A model generated the notes under the pieces. That model was not told the origin of the DNA. It ran no database searches and saw nothing but the letters and a program-made list of their open reading frames with translations. From Gordonia effusa NBRC 100432 (GTDB lineage: Bacteria > Actinomycetota > Actinomycetes > Mycobacteriales > Mycobacteriaceae), in contig NZ_BAEH01000036.1 of NCBI RefSeq assembly GCF_000241305.1, forward strand, positions 94,646 to 158,645: 64,000 bases of DNA, read 5' to 3'. Every line of letters begins with the position of its first letter. Positions within the stretch are counted from its first letter, which is position 1. This document shows positions 21,287 through 29,949 of this stretch, one piece after another. Both the position numbers and the translations under genes were made by a program.

Positions 21287-21535
21287 CTACTTCGGCGGCG
21301 ACGCCGGTTTGGTCCCGATCTTGCGCAGCTTCTTCAACTGCAGCACAACGAAAACGACGTTGACGACGATCACCACTACGCCGAGAATCACCCAGCCCCA
21401 GCGCTCGTCGCCCCACCAGATCGACGTCATCAATCCGACGAAGATCATCAGGATGAGCGATCCCACTATGGTGGTGATCGTCGAAACCCGTTGTGCCGCA
21501 GCCATAGCGCCCGGATTGAGGCCACCTCGACTCAT
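21287..21535 (-). CDS. Small two-helix membrane protein
   Basis: An 82-residue protein with two membrane helices (ITTIVGSLILMIFVGLMTSIWW and GWVILGVVVIVVNVVFVVLQL) and a basic, Pro/Lys-rich C-terminus (KKLRKIGTKPASPPK). Its start overlaps the stop of the upstream acyl-CoA dehydrogenase gene by four bases, so it is co-translated with it. No family is recognised. Confidence 0.65.
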   Translation of the reverse strand: MSRGGLNPGAMAAAQRVSTITTIVGSLILMIFVGLMTSIWWGDERWGWVILGVVVIVVNVVFVVLQLKKLRKIGTKPASPPK

Positions 21536-22719
21536 CGGAACGCGTCCTTTCCGGTCAGCGCTTTGCCGATCATCAGTTGATGCATCTCACTGGTGCCCTC
21601 ATAGGTAAGGACTGATTCCAAGTTATTGGCGTGGCGGATAACCGGGTACTCAAGCGTAATTCCGTTGGCGCCCAATATCGTTCGACACTCCCGGGCGATC
21701 GCGATTGCCTCTCGGACGTTGTTGAGCTTGCCGAGACTGATCTGTTCCGGGCGGATCTTGCCGGAATCTTTGATCCGACCAAGATGCAGCGCGAGCAACT
21801 GCGCCTTGCCGACCTCAAGCGCCATATCGGCCAACTTCGCTTGTGTGAGTTGATAACTCGACAACGACTTATCGAAGACTTCCCGGTCCGCCGCATACGA
21901 CAACGCCGTCTCGACGCAGTCACGAGCGGCGCCGACCGCGCCGAAAACGATGCCGAACCGCGCCTCGTTCAAACAACTCAACGGACCGCGCAAACCCTCG
22001 ACACCGGGCAGCATCGCCGACGCCGGCAACCGCACATCCTCGAGCACCAACTCTCCGGTCACCGAGGCGCGCAACGACATCTTGCGTTTGATCTCCGACG
22101 TCGAGAAGCCTGGAGTGTCAGTTGGCACCACAAATCCGCGGATCCCCCGTGCCCCGTCATCGAGGTCGGTTCGGGCCCAGACCACCGCGACATCGGCGAC
22201 CGAACCGTTGGTGATCCACATCTTGGCGCCATTGAGCACCCAGTCGTCACCATCGCGCCGCGCGGTTGTCCGCATACCCGCCGGGTTGGAACCGAAATCG
22301 GGCTCGGTCAGTCCGAAGCAGCCGATCGCCTCTCCCGCAGCCATCCGCGGCAGCCACTCTTCGCGCTGTTCCTCGCTACCGAAAGCGCGGATCGCGTACA
22401 TCGACAGCGACCCCTGTACCGAGACGAAACTGCGCAACCCACTGTCCACGGCTTCGAGTTCTAAACAAGCCAGTCCGTAACTGGTCGCCGAAGTATTGGC
22501 GCATCCGTACCCCTCCAGATGCATACCGAATAGACCCAGCTTGCCTAACTCGAGGGCAAGTTCGCGGACGGGCAACTCCCCAGCCTCGAACCAGTCCCCG
22601 ACGTTGGGACGCAACCGTTTGTCGCCGAAGTCGCGAACGGTCGCGATGATCGCTTGTTCCTCGCCATCGATCAACGTATCCAGCGCGAATAACTCCGCTA
22701 TCGACTGCACATCACTCAT
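21532..22719 (-). CDS. Acyl-CoA dehydrogenase, glutaryl-CoA dehydrogenase-like
   Basis: A 396-residue flavoprotein of the acyl-CoA dehydrogenase family. CFGLTEPDFGSNPAGM and WVLNGAKMWITNG form the FAD-binding middle domain, and the C-terminal GANGITLEYPVIRHANNLE followed by TYEGTSEMHQLMIGKALTG carries the catalytic glutamate in the position used by glutaryl-CoA dehydrogenases. ATG 22719 is preferred to the upstream in-frame start because AAGG lies seven bases before it. The substrate may be glutaryl-CoA from lysine or tryptophan breakdown; a different short-chain acyl-CoA cannot be excluded. It is coupled to the small membrane protein downstream. Confidence 0.88.
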   Translation of the reverse strand: MSDVQSIAELFALDTLIDGEEQAIIATVRDFGDKRLRPNVGDWFEAGELPVRELALELGKLGLFGMHLEGYGCANTSATSYGLACLELEAVDSGLRSFVSVQGSLSMYAIRAFGSEEQREEWLPRMAAGEAIGCFGLTEPDFGSNPAGMRTTARRDGDDWVLNGAKMWITNGSVADVAVVWARTDLDDGARGIRGFVVPTDTPGFSTSEIKRKMSLRASVTGELVLEDVRLPASAMLPGVEGLRGPLSCLNEARFGIVFGAVGAARDCVETALSYAADREVFDKSLSSYQLTQAKLADMALEVGKAQLLALHLGRIKDSGKIRPEQISLGKLNNVREAIAIARECRTILGANGITLEYPVIRHANNLESVLTYEGTSEMHQLMIGKALTGKDAFR

Positions 22720-22756
22720 CGGCTGCCTTCTGTCGTCATTGTCGTGAATAGCCTGC

Positions 22757-23137
22757 TCACACACCACTAATTGCCAGCGCGGCGATCAGCGCGACTGCGA
22801 TGACCACAATGGCGCCGATCAATACGAAGATCATCGTCGGCGAGGGCATCGCACCCCCGTCCCGCAGGGCACGAGTAGTTTGCCGCCACCGCACACCTCC
22901 GGTCACCGCGACTGCCGTTCCGACGAGAACCATCAGCCCGCCCACCGAATATTTGATAGCCGGGTGATGCGCTTCTGGGGTGACGTAGATCAGCGCAACG
23001 CCACCAGCTACAAATCCGAGTGCCGTCCTGATCCAGGCCAGCACGGTGCGTTCGGCCGCGAGAGTGAATCGTGCATCGATACTTCCCGGCGGCCGAATCT
23101 GCGATTCGCCGTCAGCCGGTGAGCGCTTCTGGTTCAT
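22757..23137 (-). CDS. DUF202 (YidH-type) membrane protein
   Basis: A 126-residue protein with the DUF202 signature DARFTLAAERTVLAWIRTALGFVAGG (start of the first helix) and two further helices (YSVGGLMVLVGTAVAVTGGVRW; MIFVLIGAIVVIAVALIAALAI). The family is widespread and of unknown function. Its start lies inside the 3' end of the upstream esterase gene (26-base overlap), so the two are probably co-expressed. Confidence 0.85.
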   Translation of the reverse strand: MNQKRSPADGESQIRPPGSIDARFTLAAERTVLAWIRTALGFVAGGVALIYVTPEAHHPAIKYSVGGLMVLVGTAVAVTGGVRWRQTTRALRDGGAMPSPTMIFVLIGAIVVIAVALIAALAISGV

Positions 23138-24086
23138 CGGCAGAACTCGGAACCTCTCTGATCACGTCGGCGACGAAGGAAGCCACCGCCTCGATCGCGT
23201 CTAACACCTCGCGGTGCCGGAACGCCAGCACTGGAAACGCGTGTATCTGCCAAGAGTAGCTGTGCAGCTCGGCCCGAACACCTGCCGCGTCAAGTTTCTC
23301 GACGAGTTCGATAACGTCTGGTTCGATCATCTCGTCTTCGGCGGTGATCATCACCGTCGGCGGAAAGAGGGCGGGATCGAGCGAGGTGATCCGCCGTGTA
23401 CCGACGAATGGGATTGGGCCCCAATCAAATTTGGGTGCCAGCTCGGCCATCTTCTCTTTCGGCAAGTAGGCATCGGAGCGACTGCTCCGATCTGGGTTAG
23501 AAGCCAGATCCAGATCGAGTAGCGGCGCGATGCCGACGAATGCGATCGGCGGTGTAAGCCCATTCTCGGCGGCCAGCTCAATGACCTTGCCACACAGGAA
23601 CCCGCCAGCCGAATCGCCAGCGACAACGAGATGCCGAAATCCGCGCCGTTCGATGAGTTCACGATAGGCGGAGAACGCGTCATGGACCGAAGTGCCGACG
23701 CCACCTTCGGGCAGCTGGCGATATTCGAGTGAGAACACTGGGAGCTCGGCGCGCTCACACAAGCGGGAGGCAACCGCACGGTGCGTCCCGCGGCCGGCTA
23801 CCACAAACGCGCCACCGTGCAGATAGAGAACCGCGGTGTCACCGTCGCGGCGACTCGGCCCCTTGGGCAACATCAGGTCGGCCGGACGGCCGCCGAGGGT
23901 GAGCGTCGAAAACATCACGGTCTTGGATTTCGGCGCGGTCTGCGCCAATTTGTCGATGAGATGCAACCGGTTCAGTCCACGTTCGGTGAGCGGGTACTTC
24001 GAGAGCAGCGGTTTGAGTACCGCTCTCGCTCCGAACCAGATCGGGTATGACGCGAAACTCGGCTTTCGATGCGCGACGAAGGACAT
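23112..24086 (-). CDS. HSL-family alpha/beta hydrolase (esterase/lipase)
   Basis: A 324-residue hydrolase of the hormone-sensitive-lipase group. The oxyanion-hole motif LHGGAF is at residues 89-94, the nucleophile elbow GDSAGG puts Ser at 159, and AEDEMIEPDV and SWQIHAFP supply the acid and His. ATG 24086 is chosen since GGAG lies seven bases upstream. There is no signal peptide, so it is cytosolic or membrane associated like the mycobacterial Lip proteins. It is divergent from the large Pls-type synthetase gene and overlaps the DUF202 gene downstream. Confidence 0.85.
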   Translation of the reverse strand: MSFVAHRKPSFASYPIWFGARAVLKPLLSKYPLTERGLNRLHLIDKLAQTAPKSKTVMFSTLTLGGRPADLMLPKGPSRRDGDTAVLYLHGGAFVVAGRGTHRAVASRLCERAELPVFSLEYRQLPEGGVGTSVHDAFSAYRELIERRGFRHLVVAGDSAGGFLCGKVIELAAENGLTPPIAFVGIAPLLDLDLASNPDRSSRSDAYLPKEKMAELAPKFDWGPIPFVGTRRITSLDPALFPPTVMITAEDEMIEPDVIELVEKLDAAGVRAELHSYSWQIHAFPVLAFRHREVLDAIEAVASFVADVIREVPSSADEPEALTG

Positions 24087-24396
24087 GCTCAGCTCCGAAC
24101 TGTGCGTAGACGAACTCCTTGGTGAAAATACACCCAGTGACATTCTTCATAACCCATCGGGGCGCCGCGCGACCACGCGCGAGGCGGCGAGTCGCAGATA
24201 CGTGGCAATCCCGTGCATCTGGGCCTGGTGGGGCACAATAACGAGTGCCGATTTTCCGACAGATGGGACGCCCGTGCTGGTGAAAGCGCATCACACCGCG
24301 ACAGCGTTCGCGGAAATGTTCATCGGCGGCACACCCTGTGGTCGTATCCGACGGTTACACTTCACCGCCCCATGTCGAGAGTTAAGGCGGTAATCG
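24087..24396. other. Divergent promoter region, esterase / Pls-type synthetase
   Basis: These 310 bases separate two divergent genes. A GCGCCGCGCGACCACGCGCG stretch near 24160-24180 is GC-rich and self-complementary in part. I see no sure -10/-35 pair, no operator palindrome and no small gene. Confidence 0.3.
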
Positions 24397-27300
24397 GTGC
24401 CCGACCCGATCAGTGACGCGATCCCCGCGCAATATCTGTTGTCTGGCCAAGCCAGCACGCCGCGGACGCTTGTTGACATCCTTGCCGAGACGGCAACCCG
24501 GCACCCGGACGCGCCCGCCATCGACGATGGCGATCGGACACTGACCTACGCGCAGCTGCATGCGGTGATTCGTCGTGGAGCGGCGCGATTCAGCGCCGCC
24601 GGCATCGGGCGCGGTTCACGTGTCGGCATTCGTATGCCGTCGGGCAGTCGCGATCTATATCTGGCGATACTGTCGACTTTGCAAGCTGGGGCGGCATATG
24701 TACCCGTCGACGCCGACGATCCGCCCGAACGTGCAGAGTTGGTCTTCGGCGAAGCCAGAGTTGATGCGATCGTCACCGCCGACGGCATTCACCGCGTACG
24801 CGACGGCGAAGTCGGCGACCCGGTACCCGACGACGCGGCGAGTATCGTCGCGCGTCCGACGCCGGACGACGATGCGTGGATCATCTTCACCTCCGGATCG
24901 ACCGGAACTCCGAAAGGTGTTGCGGTGACTCATCGCAACGCCGCGGCGTTTGTCGATGCCGAAGCACAGATGTTCCTGGTAGACGAGCCGATAGGTCCGG
25001 GCGATCGAGTTCTCGCCGGCTTGTCGGTTGCCTTCGACGCGTCCTGCGAAGAGATGTGGCTGGCGTGGCGCTACGGCGCGTGCCTGGTCCCCGCACCGCG
25101 CTCGCTGGTGCGTAGCGGCATGGATCTTGGACCGTGGCTGGTCCAGCGCGACATCACCGTCGTCTCGACGGTCCCTACGCTCGCGTCACTCTGGCCGCCG
25201 GAGGCGCTCGAAGCGGTGCGGCTATTGATCTTTGGTGGCGAGGCTTGCCCGCCCGAACTCGGCGAGCGACTCGCCGTCGACGGCCGTGAAGTGTGGAATA
25301 CCTACGGCCCAACCGAAGCGACCGTCGTCGCATGTGCGGCACCACTGGACGGCTCGCTGCCGGTACGCATCGGATTACCGTTGGCTGGTTGGGATCTCGC
25401 CGTCGTCGATGCCCAGGGACAGCCGGTCGCCGTCGGCGAGATTGGCGAACTCGTCATCGGCGGTGTCGGCCTGGCCCGATATCTCGATCCGGCCAAAGAT
25501 GCCGAAAAGTATTCGCCCATGCCATCTTTGGGCTGGGAACGCGCCTATCGCAGCGGCGACCTGGTGCGGCTCGACGAAGAAGGCCTGGTCTTTCAGGGGC
25601 GCGCGGACGACCAGGTCAAGGTCGGCGGCCGCCGCATCGAACTCGGCGAGATCGACAATGCGTTGCAACATCTTCCGGGAGTAGCCGGTGCGGCCGCGGC
25701 CGTACGAAAGTCGGCGGCCGGCAATAGCTTGCTCATCGGGTATCTAGTGTCAGCCGATCCCGACTTTGATATCGCCGCCGCACACGCCGCGCTCGCCGAA
25801 CAACTACCGGCCGCACTCGTCCCACGACTTGCCCTCGTCGATGAATTGCCCACGCGCACTTCAGGAAAGGTGGATCGTAACGCCTTGCCGTGGCCGTTGC
25901 CGTCGGCATCCGATGCCGACGTCGAGGACTTGTCCGCAACCGAAGCCTGGCTCGCCGAGCAATGGACCCGCGTGCTGGGAGTCCAGGTATCCGACGCCGA
26001 CGCCGACTTCTTCGCCGAGGGCGGCGGCTCGCTGTCGGCGGCACAGTTGGTGACCGCATTGCGCACCCGGTATCCGGAGATTACCGTCGCCGAACTCTAC
26101 GACCACCCGCGGCTGGGGTCGCTCGCCGAGATGCTCGACGAATTGAACCCGTCCGAGGATGTCGAACCGCGCCAGGTCGTTCCGGTACCGCGCCGCACCG
26201 GATTCCTTCAACTGCTAGCGGCAATTCCGCTCACCACACTGACCGGCCTGCAGTGGGCGACCTGGCTCGGTGTGGTGAACAATATCGGCGCCTGGGCGGC
26301 CGATCGCGCCGATCTGGACGTGCCGTGGCTGAACACCGTCAACTGGTGGGCACTGCTCGCCGCATTCCTCGTATTCATCACGCCTCCCGGCCGAATGACG
26401 ATCGCGGCGGTCGGCGCGCGGCTACTACTGCGCGGCGTCGGTCCTGGCGCCTACCCTCGTGGCGGCAACGTCCATCTGCGGTTGTGGATTGCCGAGCGCC
26501 TTGTCGAGGCGAGCGGAGCCGCCAACCTTTCCGGCGCGCCGTGGATGATTCATTTCGCCCGCGCGATGGGCGCGTCCATCGGGACGGGCGTCGACTTGCA
26601 CACGACACCACCGGTCACCGGGCTACTGACAATCGGCGACTTCGCCTCGGTGGAGCCAGAAGTGGATCTGGCCGGTTGGTGGATTGATGGCGACGTGCTG
26701 CATATCGGCGAGATCGTCATTCGCGACGGAGCATCGGTTGGCGCACGATCGACGCTGTTACCTGGCGCCGTCGTCGGCCGAGAAGCCGAAATAGCCGCTG
26801 GCTCAGCGGTTATCGGCAAGGTGAAGGCTCGTCAGCACTGGGCTGGCTCGCCCGCGGTCAAAGCCGGAAAGGCCGCACATCCGTGGCCGGTCGAGCGGCC
26901 GAAGCGACGGGGCTATTGGGTGCCGCTGTACGGACTGTCGTCGCTGGCACTGGCATCGATCCCGCTCGTCTCGCTCGGCGCCGGTTTGGCAGTCCTCGGT
27001 TCCTGGTCGCTGTCGGCCGATCGACTGCAGTCAGTCGCGGTTCGCTCCTTGATCCTGCTGCCGGCAGCAACGTTGGTCAGCCTCGGCGTTTACGCCACTA
27101 TCACCGCGGTATCCGTCCGACTGCTGTCGTTCGGTCTGACCAAGGGGTATCACCCGGTTCGATCGCGGGTTGGGTGGCAGGTCTGGATGACCGAACGGCT
27201 ACTCGACGCCGCACGTACCTACCTCTTCCCGCTGTACGCCAGTCTGTTGACGCCGGTCTGGTTCCGAATCCTCGGCGCCAAGATCGGCACGGGTACCGAG

Positions 27301-28299
27301 ATCTCGACGGCGCTGGTTCTCCCGAAGTTCACCACCGTCGGCGACGATGCCTTCCTCGCCGACGACACCATGGTGGCATCGTACGAACTTGGTGGCGGCT
27401 GGATGCATATCGACGAGGCGAAGATTGGCAAGCGCTCATTCCTGGGTAACTCCGGCATCACCGGCCCGGGTCGCAAAGTGCCGAAAAACAGTCTCGTCGC
27501 CGTGCTGTCGGCGACGCCGAACAAGGCGAAGTCCGGATCGAGTTGGCTCGGCTCGCCGCCAGTTCGATTGCGGCGCACCGCCACAACGTCGGATACTTCG
27601 CGGACCTTCGACCCGCCGACCAAACTCAAACTCGCTCGGGCGACGATCGAGACGTTGCGGTTGATCCCGGTGATGGTTTCCTTCGGACTGGGCGTGTTTA
27701 TGTTGCTCGGCCTGCAATACATCGGCTCACAAGCCAACGTCTGGATCGCGGCCGCGGTCAGCGGACTGTTGCTATTGGTTGCCGGCATGGCAGCGTGTTG
27801 CATCGCAGCAGCAGCGAAATGGATTGTGGTAGGGGCGATTCCGGCGTCGGAGCATCCGCTGTGGAGTTCATTCGTGTGGCGCAACGAGCTATCGGACGCG
27901 TTTGTCGAGACCGTGGCAGCGCCGTGGTTCGCCAACGCGGCGACAGGTACACCTGTTCTCAATATCTGGTTGCGACTGCTGGGCGCGAAGATCGGGCGGG
28001 GCGTGTGGTGCGAAACCTATTGGCTCCCAGAGGCAGATCTCGTTTCCCTCGGCGACGGCGCGACCGTTCAGCGCGGCTGCGTGGTGCAAACTCACCTGTT
28101 CCACGACCGTGTGATGTCGATGGACGAGGTGGTGCTTGAGGCTGGCGCAACGCTTGGGCCCCACTGCGTGGCGCTGCCCGCGGCAGGATTGGGCGAGTCA
28201 GCGACGGTCGGCCCGGCGTCGTTGGTCATGCGCGGCGACGTGGTTCCGGCGCACACGCGATGGCAGGGCAATCCGATCGCGCCGTGGCCTAAGCGGTAA
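24397..28299 (+). CDS. Pls/PosA-type membrane non-ribosomal peptide synthetase-like protein
   Basis: A 1300-residue protein with the layout of epsilon-poly-L-lysine synthetase. Residues 1-510 are an adenylation domain (FTSGSTGTPKGVAVTH, NTYGPTEATV, YRSGDLVRLDEEGL, RTSGKVDRNALP). A carrier domain follows, with the phosphopantetheine Ser in EGGGSLSAAQL (about residue 545). The C-terminal 700 residues alternate six membrane helices in three pairs (about 605-665, 845-910, 1085-1145) with three soluble segments containing left-handed beta-helix hexapeptide-like repeats. There is no thioesterase or classical condensation domain. Aligning by eye to GrsA gives pocket residues D-A-E-S-I-G-T-V-V-K; the Glu resembles pockets for basic amino acids. 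Start is GTG 24397 with AAGGCGG upstream. It probably makes a short or polymeric amino-acid chain at the membrane; the product is unknown. Confidence 0.85.
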   Translation: MPDPISDAIPAQYLLSGQASTPRTLVDILAETATRHPDAPAIDDGDRTLTYAQLHAVIRRGAARFSAAGIGRGSRVGIRMPSGSRDLYLAILSTLQAGAAYVPVDADDPPERAELVFGEARVDAIVTADGIHRVRDGEVGDPVPDDAASIVARPTPDDDAWIIFTSGSTGTPKGVAVTHRNAAAFVDAEAQMFLVDEPIGPGDRVLAGLSVAFDASCEEMWLAWRYGACLVPAPRSLVRSGMDLGPWLVQRDITVVSTVPTLASLWPPEALEAVRLLIFGGEACPPELGERLAVDGREVWNTYGPTEATVVACAAPLDGSLPVRIGLPLAGWDLAVVDAQGQPVAVGEIGELVIGGVGLARYLDPAKDAEKYSPMPSLGWERAYRSGDLVRLDEEGLVFQGRADDQVKVGGRRIELGEIDNALQHLPGVAGAAAAVRKSAAGNSLLIGYLVSADPDFDIAAAHAALAEQLPAALVPRLALVDELPTRTSGKVDRNALPWPLPSASDADVEDLSATEAWLAEQWTRVLGVQVSDADADFFAEGGGSLSAAQLVTALRTRYPEITVAELYDHPRLGSLAEMLDELNPSEDVEPRQVVPVPRRTGFLQLLAAIPLTTLTGLQWATWLGVVNNIGAWAADRADLDVPWLNTVNWWALLAAFLVFITPPGRMTIAAVGARLLLRGVGPGAYPRGGNVHLRLWIAERLVEASGAANLSGAPWMIHFARAMGASIGTGVDLHTTPPVTGLLTIGDFASVEPEVDLAGWWIDGDVLHIGEIVIRDGASVGARSTLLPGAVVGREAEIAAGSAVIGKVKARQHWAGSPAVKAGKAAHPWPVERPKRRGYWVPLYGLSSLALASIPLVSLGAGLAVLGSWSLSADRLQSVAVRSLILLPAATLVSLGVYATITAVSVRLLSFGLTKGYHPVRSRVGWQVWMTERLLDAARTYLFPLYASLLTPVWFRILGAKIGTGTEISTALVLPKFTTVGDDAFLADDTMVASYELGGGWMHIDEAKIGKRSFLGNSGITGPGRKVPKNSLVAVLSATPNKAKSGSSWLGSPPVRLRRTATTSDTSRTFDPPTKLKLARATIETLRLIPVMVSFGLGVFMLLGLQYIGSQANVWIAAAVSGLLLLVAGMAACCIAAAAKWIVVGAIPASEHPLWSSFVWRNELSDAFVETVAAPWFANAATGTPVLNIWLRLLGAKIGRGVWCETYWLPEADLVSLGDGATVQRGCVVQTHLFHDRVMSMDEVVLEAGATLGPHCVALPAAGLGESATVGPASLVMRGDVVPAHTRWQGNPIAPWPKR

Positions 28300-28347
28300 C
28301 CGGACCACAGTCCGGAATACTATCGGCGGGCTCGACGTTCCCCGGTC

Positions 28348-29403
28348 ATGAAGGGTTTCGGGTTCCTGAGTTTCGGCCACTACCAGCACGGATCGACGGT
28401 CGGTACTGCCGAGATGATTCGACAAGCAGTCGATATCGGTGTCGGCGCGGACGAGTTGGGCGTCAACGGCGCATATTTCCGTGTCCACCATTTTGCGACG
28501 CAGCAAGCGTCGCCAATGCCGCTGCTGAGCGCGATCGCGGCGAAAACGCGCGGCATCGAAGTGGGTACGGGTGTCATCGACATGCGCTACGAAAACCCGC
28601 TCTACCTCGCCGAAGAGGCTGCGGCACTGGACATTCTCACCGACCAGCGAATCGCGTTGGGTATCAGCCGCGGATCACCAGAGCCAGCCGACCGAGGGTG
28701 GGAATCATTCGGCTACACCGGATCGACAGACCCGCGAGGCTCGGATATCGCTCGGGACAAATTCGAGCTGTTCCTGCGTGCTATCGACGGTGACGGCGTG
28801 GCCCCCGCGGCGTCGGGCGGGCCCGCGTTACCGATCGAACCTCGCTCCCCCGGCCTGCGCGAGCGCATCTGGTGGGGGTCAGGCAGCGCCAACACCGCCG
28901 AGTGGACTGGCCGGCAAGGACTGAACATGATGTCGTCGACGTTGGTCTTCAGCGACGAAGCCCGACCGCTACACGAAGTTCAGTACGAGCAGATTGAGCG
29001 CTACCGCGTCGCATATGCCGATGCCGGATTCACCCGCCCGTCGCGAGTATCGGTGAGTCGCAGCATCTTTCCGATCGCCAGCGCCGACGACGCGCAGATG
29101 TTCGCGATTCTCGGCGCCCGCGAAGGCCGGGACGGTTTCGGTTCGATCGACGGTAAGACGGCAACTTTCGGTAAGACCTACGTTGGCGAGCCCGATCAGC
29201 TTGTCGCCGCATTGCGGGCCGATACCGCGGTGATGGCGGCGGACACGCTGATGATCACCATTCCGTCGCAGCTCGGCGTCGACTTCAATCTGCGCGTCTT
29301 GGAATCATTTGCGCGTCACGTGGCACCGGAGTTGGGGTGGCAACCAAACACCGCGGGACCCGTGACCGGATATCCCGCGGCCGTGGCGCAGCCCGCCGAC
29401 TAG
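28348..29403 (+). CDS. Luciferase-like flavin-dependent oxidoreductase
   Basis: A 351-residue member of the bacterial luciferase-like monooxygenase family. The TIM-barrel start MKGFGFLSFGHYQHG, the VGTGVIDMRYENPLYLAEEAAALDIL segment and RIALGISRGSPEP are typical of FMN-type members rather than of F420-type ones. It lies 48 bases after the Pls-type synthetase gene on the same strand and could share its transcript. It converges with the DoxX gene, whose stop overlaps its own by four bases. The substrate is unknown. Confidence 0.82.
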   Translation: MKGFGFLSFGHYQHGSTVGTAEMIRQAVDIGVGADELGVNGAYFRVHHFATQQASPMPLLSAIAAKTRGIEVGTGVIDMRYENPLYLAEEAAALDILTDQRIALGISRGSPEPADRGWESFGYTGSTDPRGSDIARDKFELFLRAIDGDGVAPAASGGPALPIEPRSPGLRERIWWGSGSANTAEWTGRQGLNMMSSTLVFSDEARPLHEVQYEQIERYRVAYADAGFTRPSRVSVSRSIFPIASADDAQMFAILGAREGRDGFGSIDGKTATFGKTYVGEPDQLVAALRADTAVMAADTLMITIPSQLGVDFNLRVLESFARHVAPELGWQPNTAGPVTGYPAAVAQPAD

Positions 29404-29813
29404 TCTTCGCGCTGCTGGCGGAACAGATAATGATCCGCGGCGGCGAGTCCCGGCTTGGCAAAGCCGACCGCCAACGATGCCGCGATCAGCACGAGGACGA
29501 GTTCGTAACCGCCATCGGAGGCCCAGAATCCGGCATCCCAGTGTGCATACGCCATCGCGCCGATCATGTCCGCGGCCAGCAGGATTCCGACGAGCGGCAA
29601 CAACAGCCCCAGTATCAGCAGGATTCCGCCGATGAGTTCGACCCAGGTCGCGTACTGAGCGGCCAGTGCCGGTGCCGGAATTCCCATCGCGTCGAAGCCC
29701 TTCTCCACGTTGGAGATTCCGTTGGTGTGCAGCTTCTGCCAGCCGTGCATGATGAAGGTGAAACCAAGGATGATGCGCGCCGCGAATAGGGCGAGGCTGC
29801 GGATGGCGGTCAT
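29400..29813 (-). CDS. DoxX-family membrane protein
   Basis: A 137-residue protein with four helices in the DoxX pattern: SLALFAARIILGFTFIMHGWQKL, WVELIGGILLILGLLLPLVGILL, ADMIGAMAYAHW and YELVLVLIAASLAVGFAKPG. ATG 29813 is chosen as GAGGGAA lies seven bases upstream. Actinobacterial DoxX proteins have been tied to thiol and redox homeostasis with a membrane SodA complex, but no partner gene is adjacent here. Confidence 0.85.
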   Translation of the reverse strand: MTAIRSLALFAARIILGFTFIMHGWQKLHTNGISNVEKGFDAMGIPAPALAAQYATWVELIGGILLILGLLLPLVGILLAADMIGAMAYAHWDAGFWASDGGYELVLVLIAASLAVGFAKPGLAAADHYLFRQQRED

Positions 29814-29949
29814 TGCTGTTCCCTCTTTCCAGGTTTGGTGTCGGTGGCCGGTGTGGCCCCCGGCGCGGGGTCGCCGAGCCGAGTAGTCTTTAAGAGCCGC
29901 GATGCCGGTGAGCATCGCGAATCCGAAGTCAATCGAGCAGGGAGATTGG

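Noticed and set aside
24397..29403. Biosynthetic gene cluster around the Pls-type gene
   Set aside because: No tailoring enzymes, phosphopantetheinyl transferase, dedicated exporter or regulator flank it; the neighbours look unrelated.
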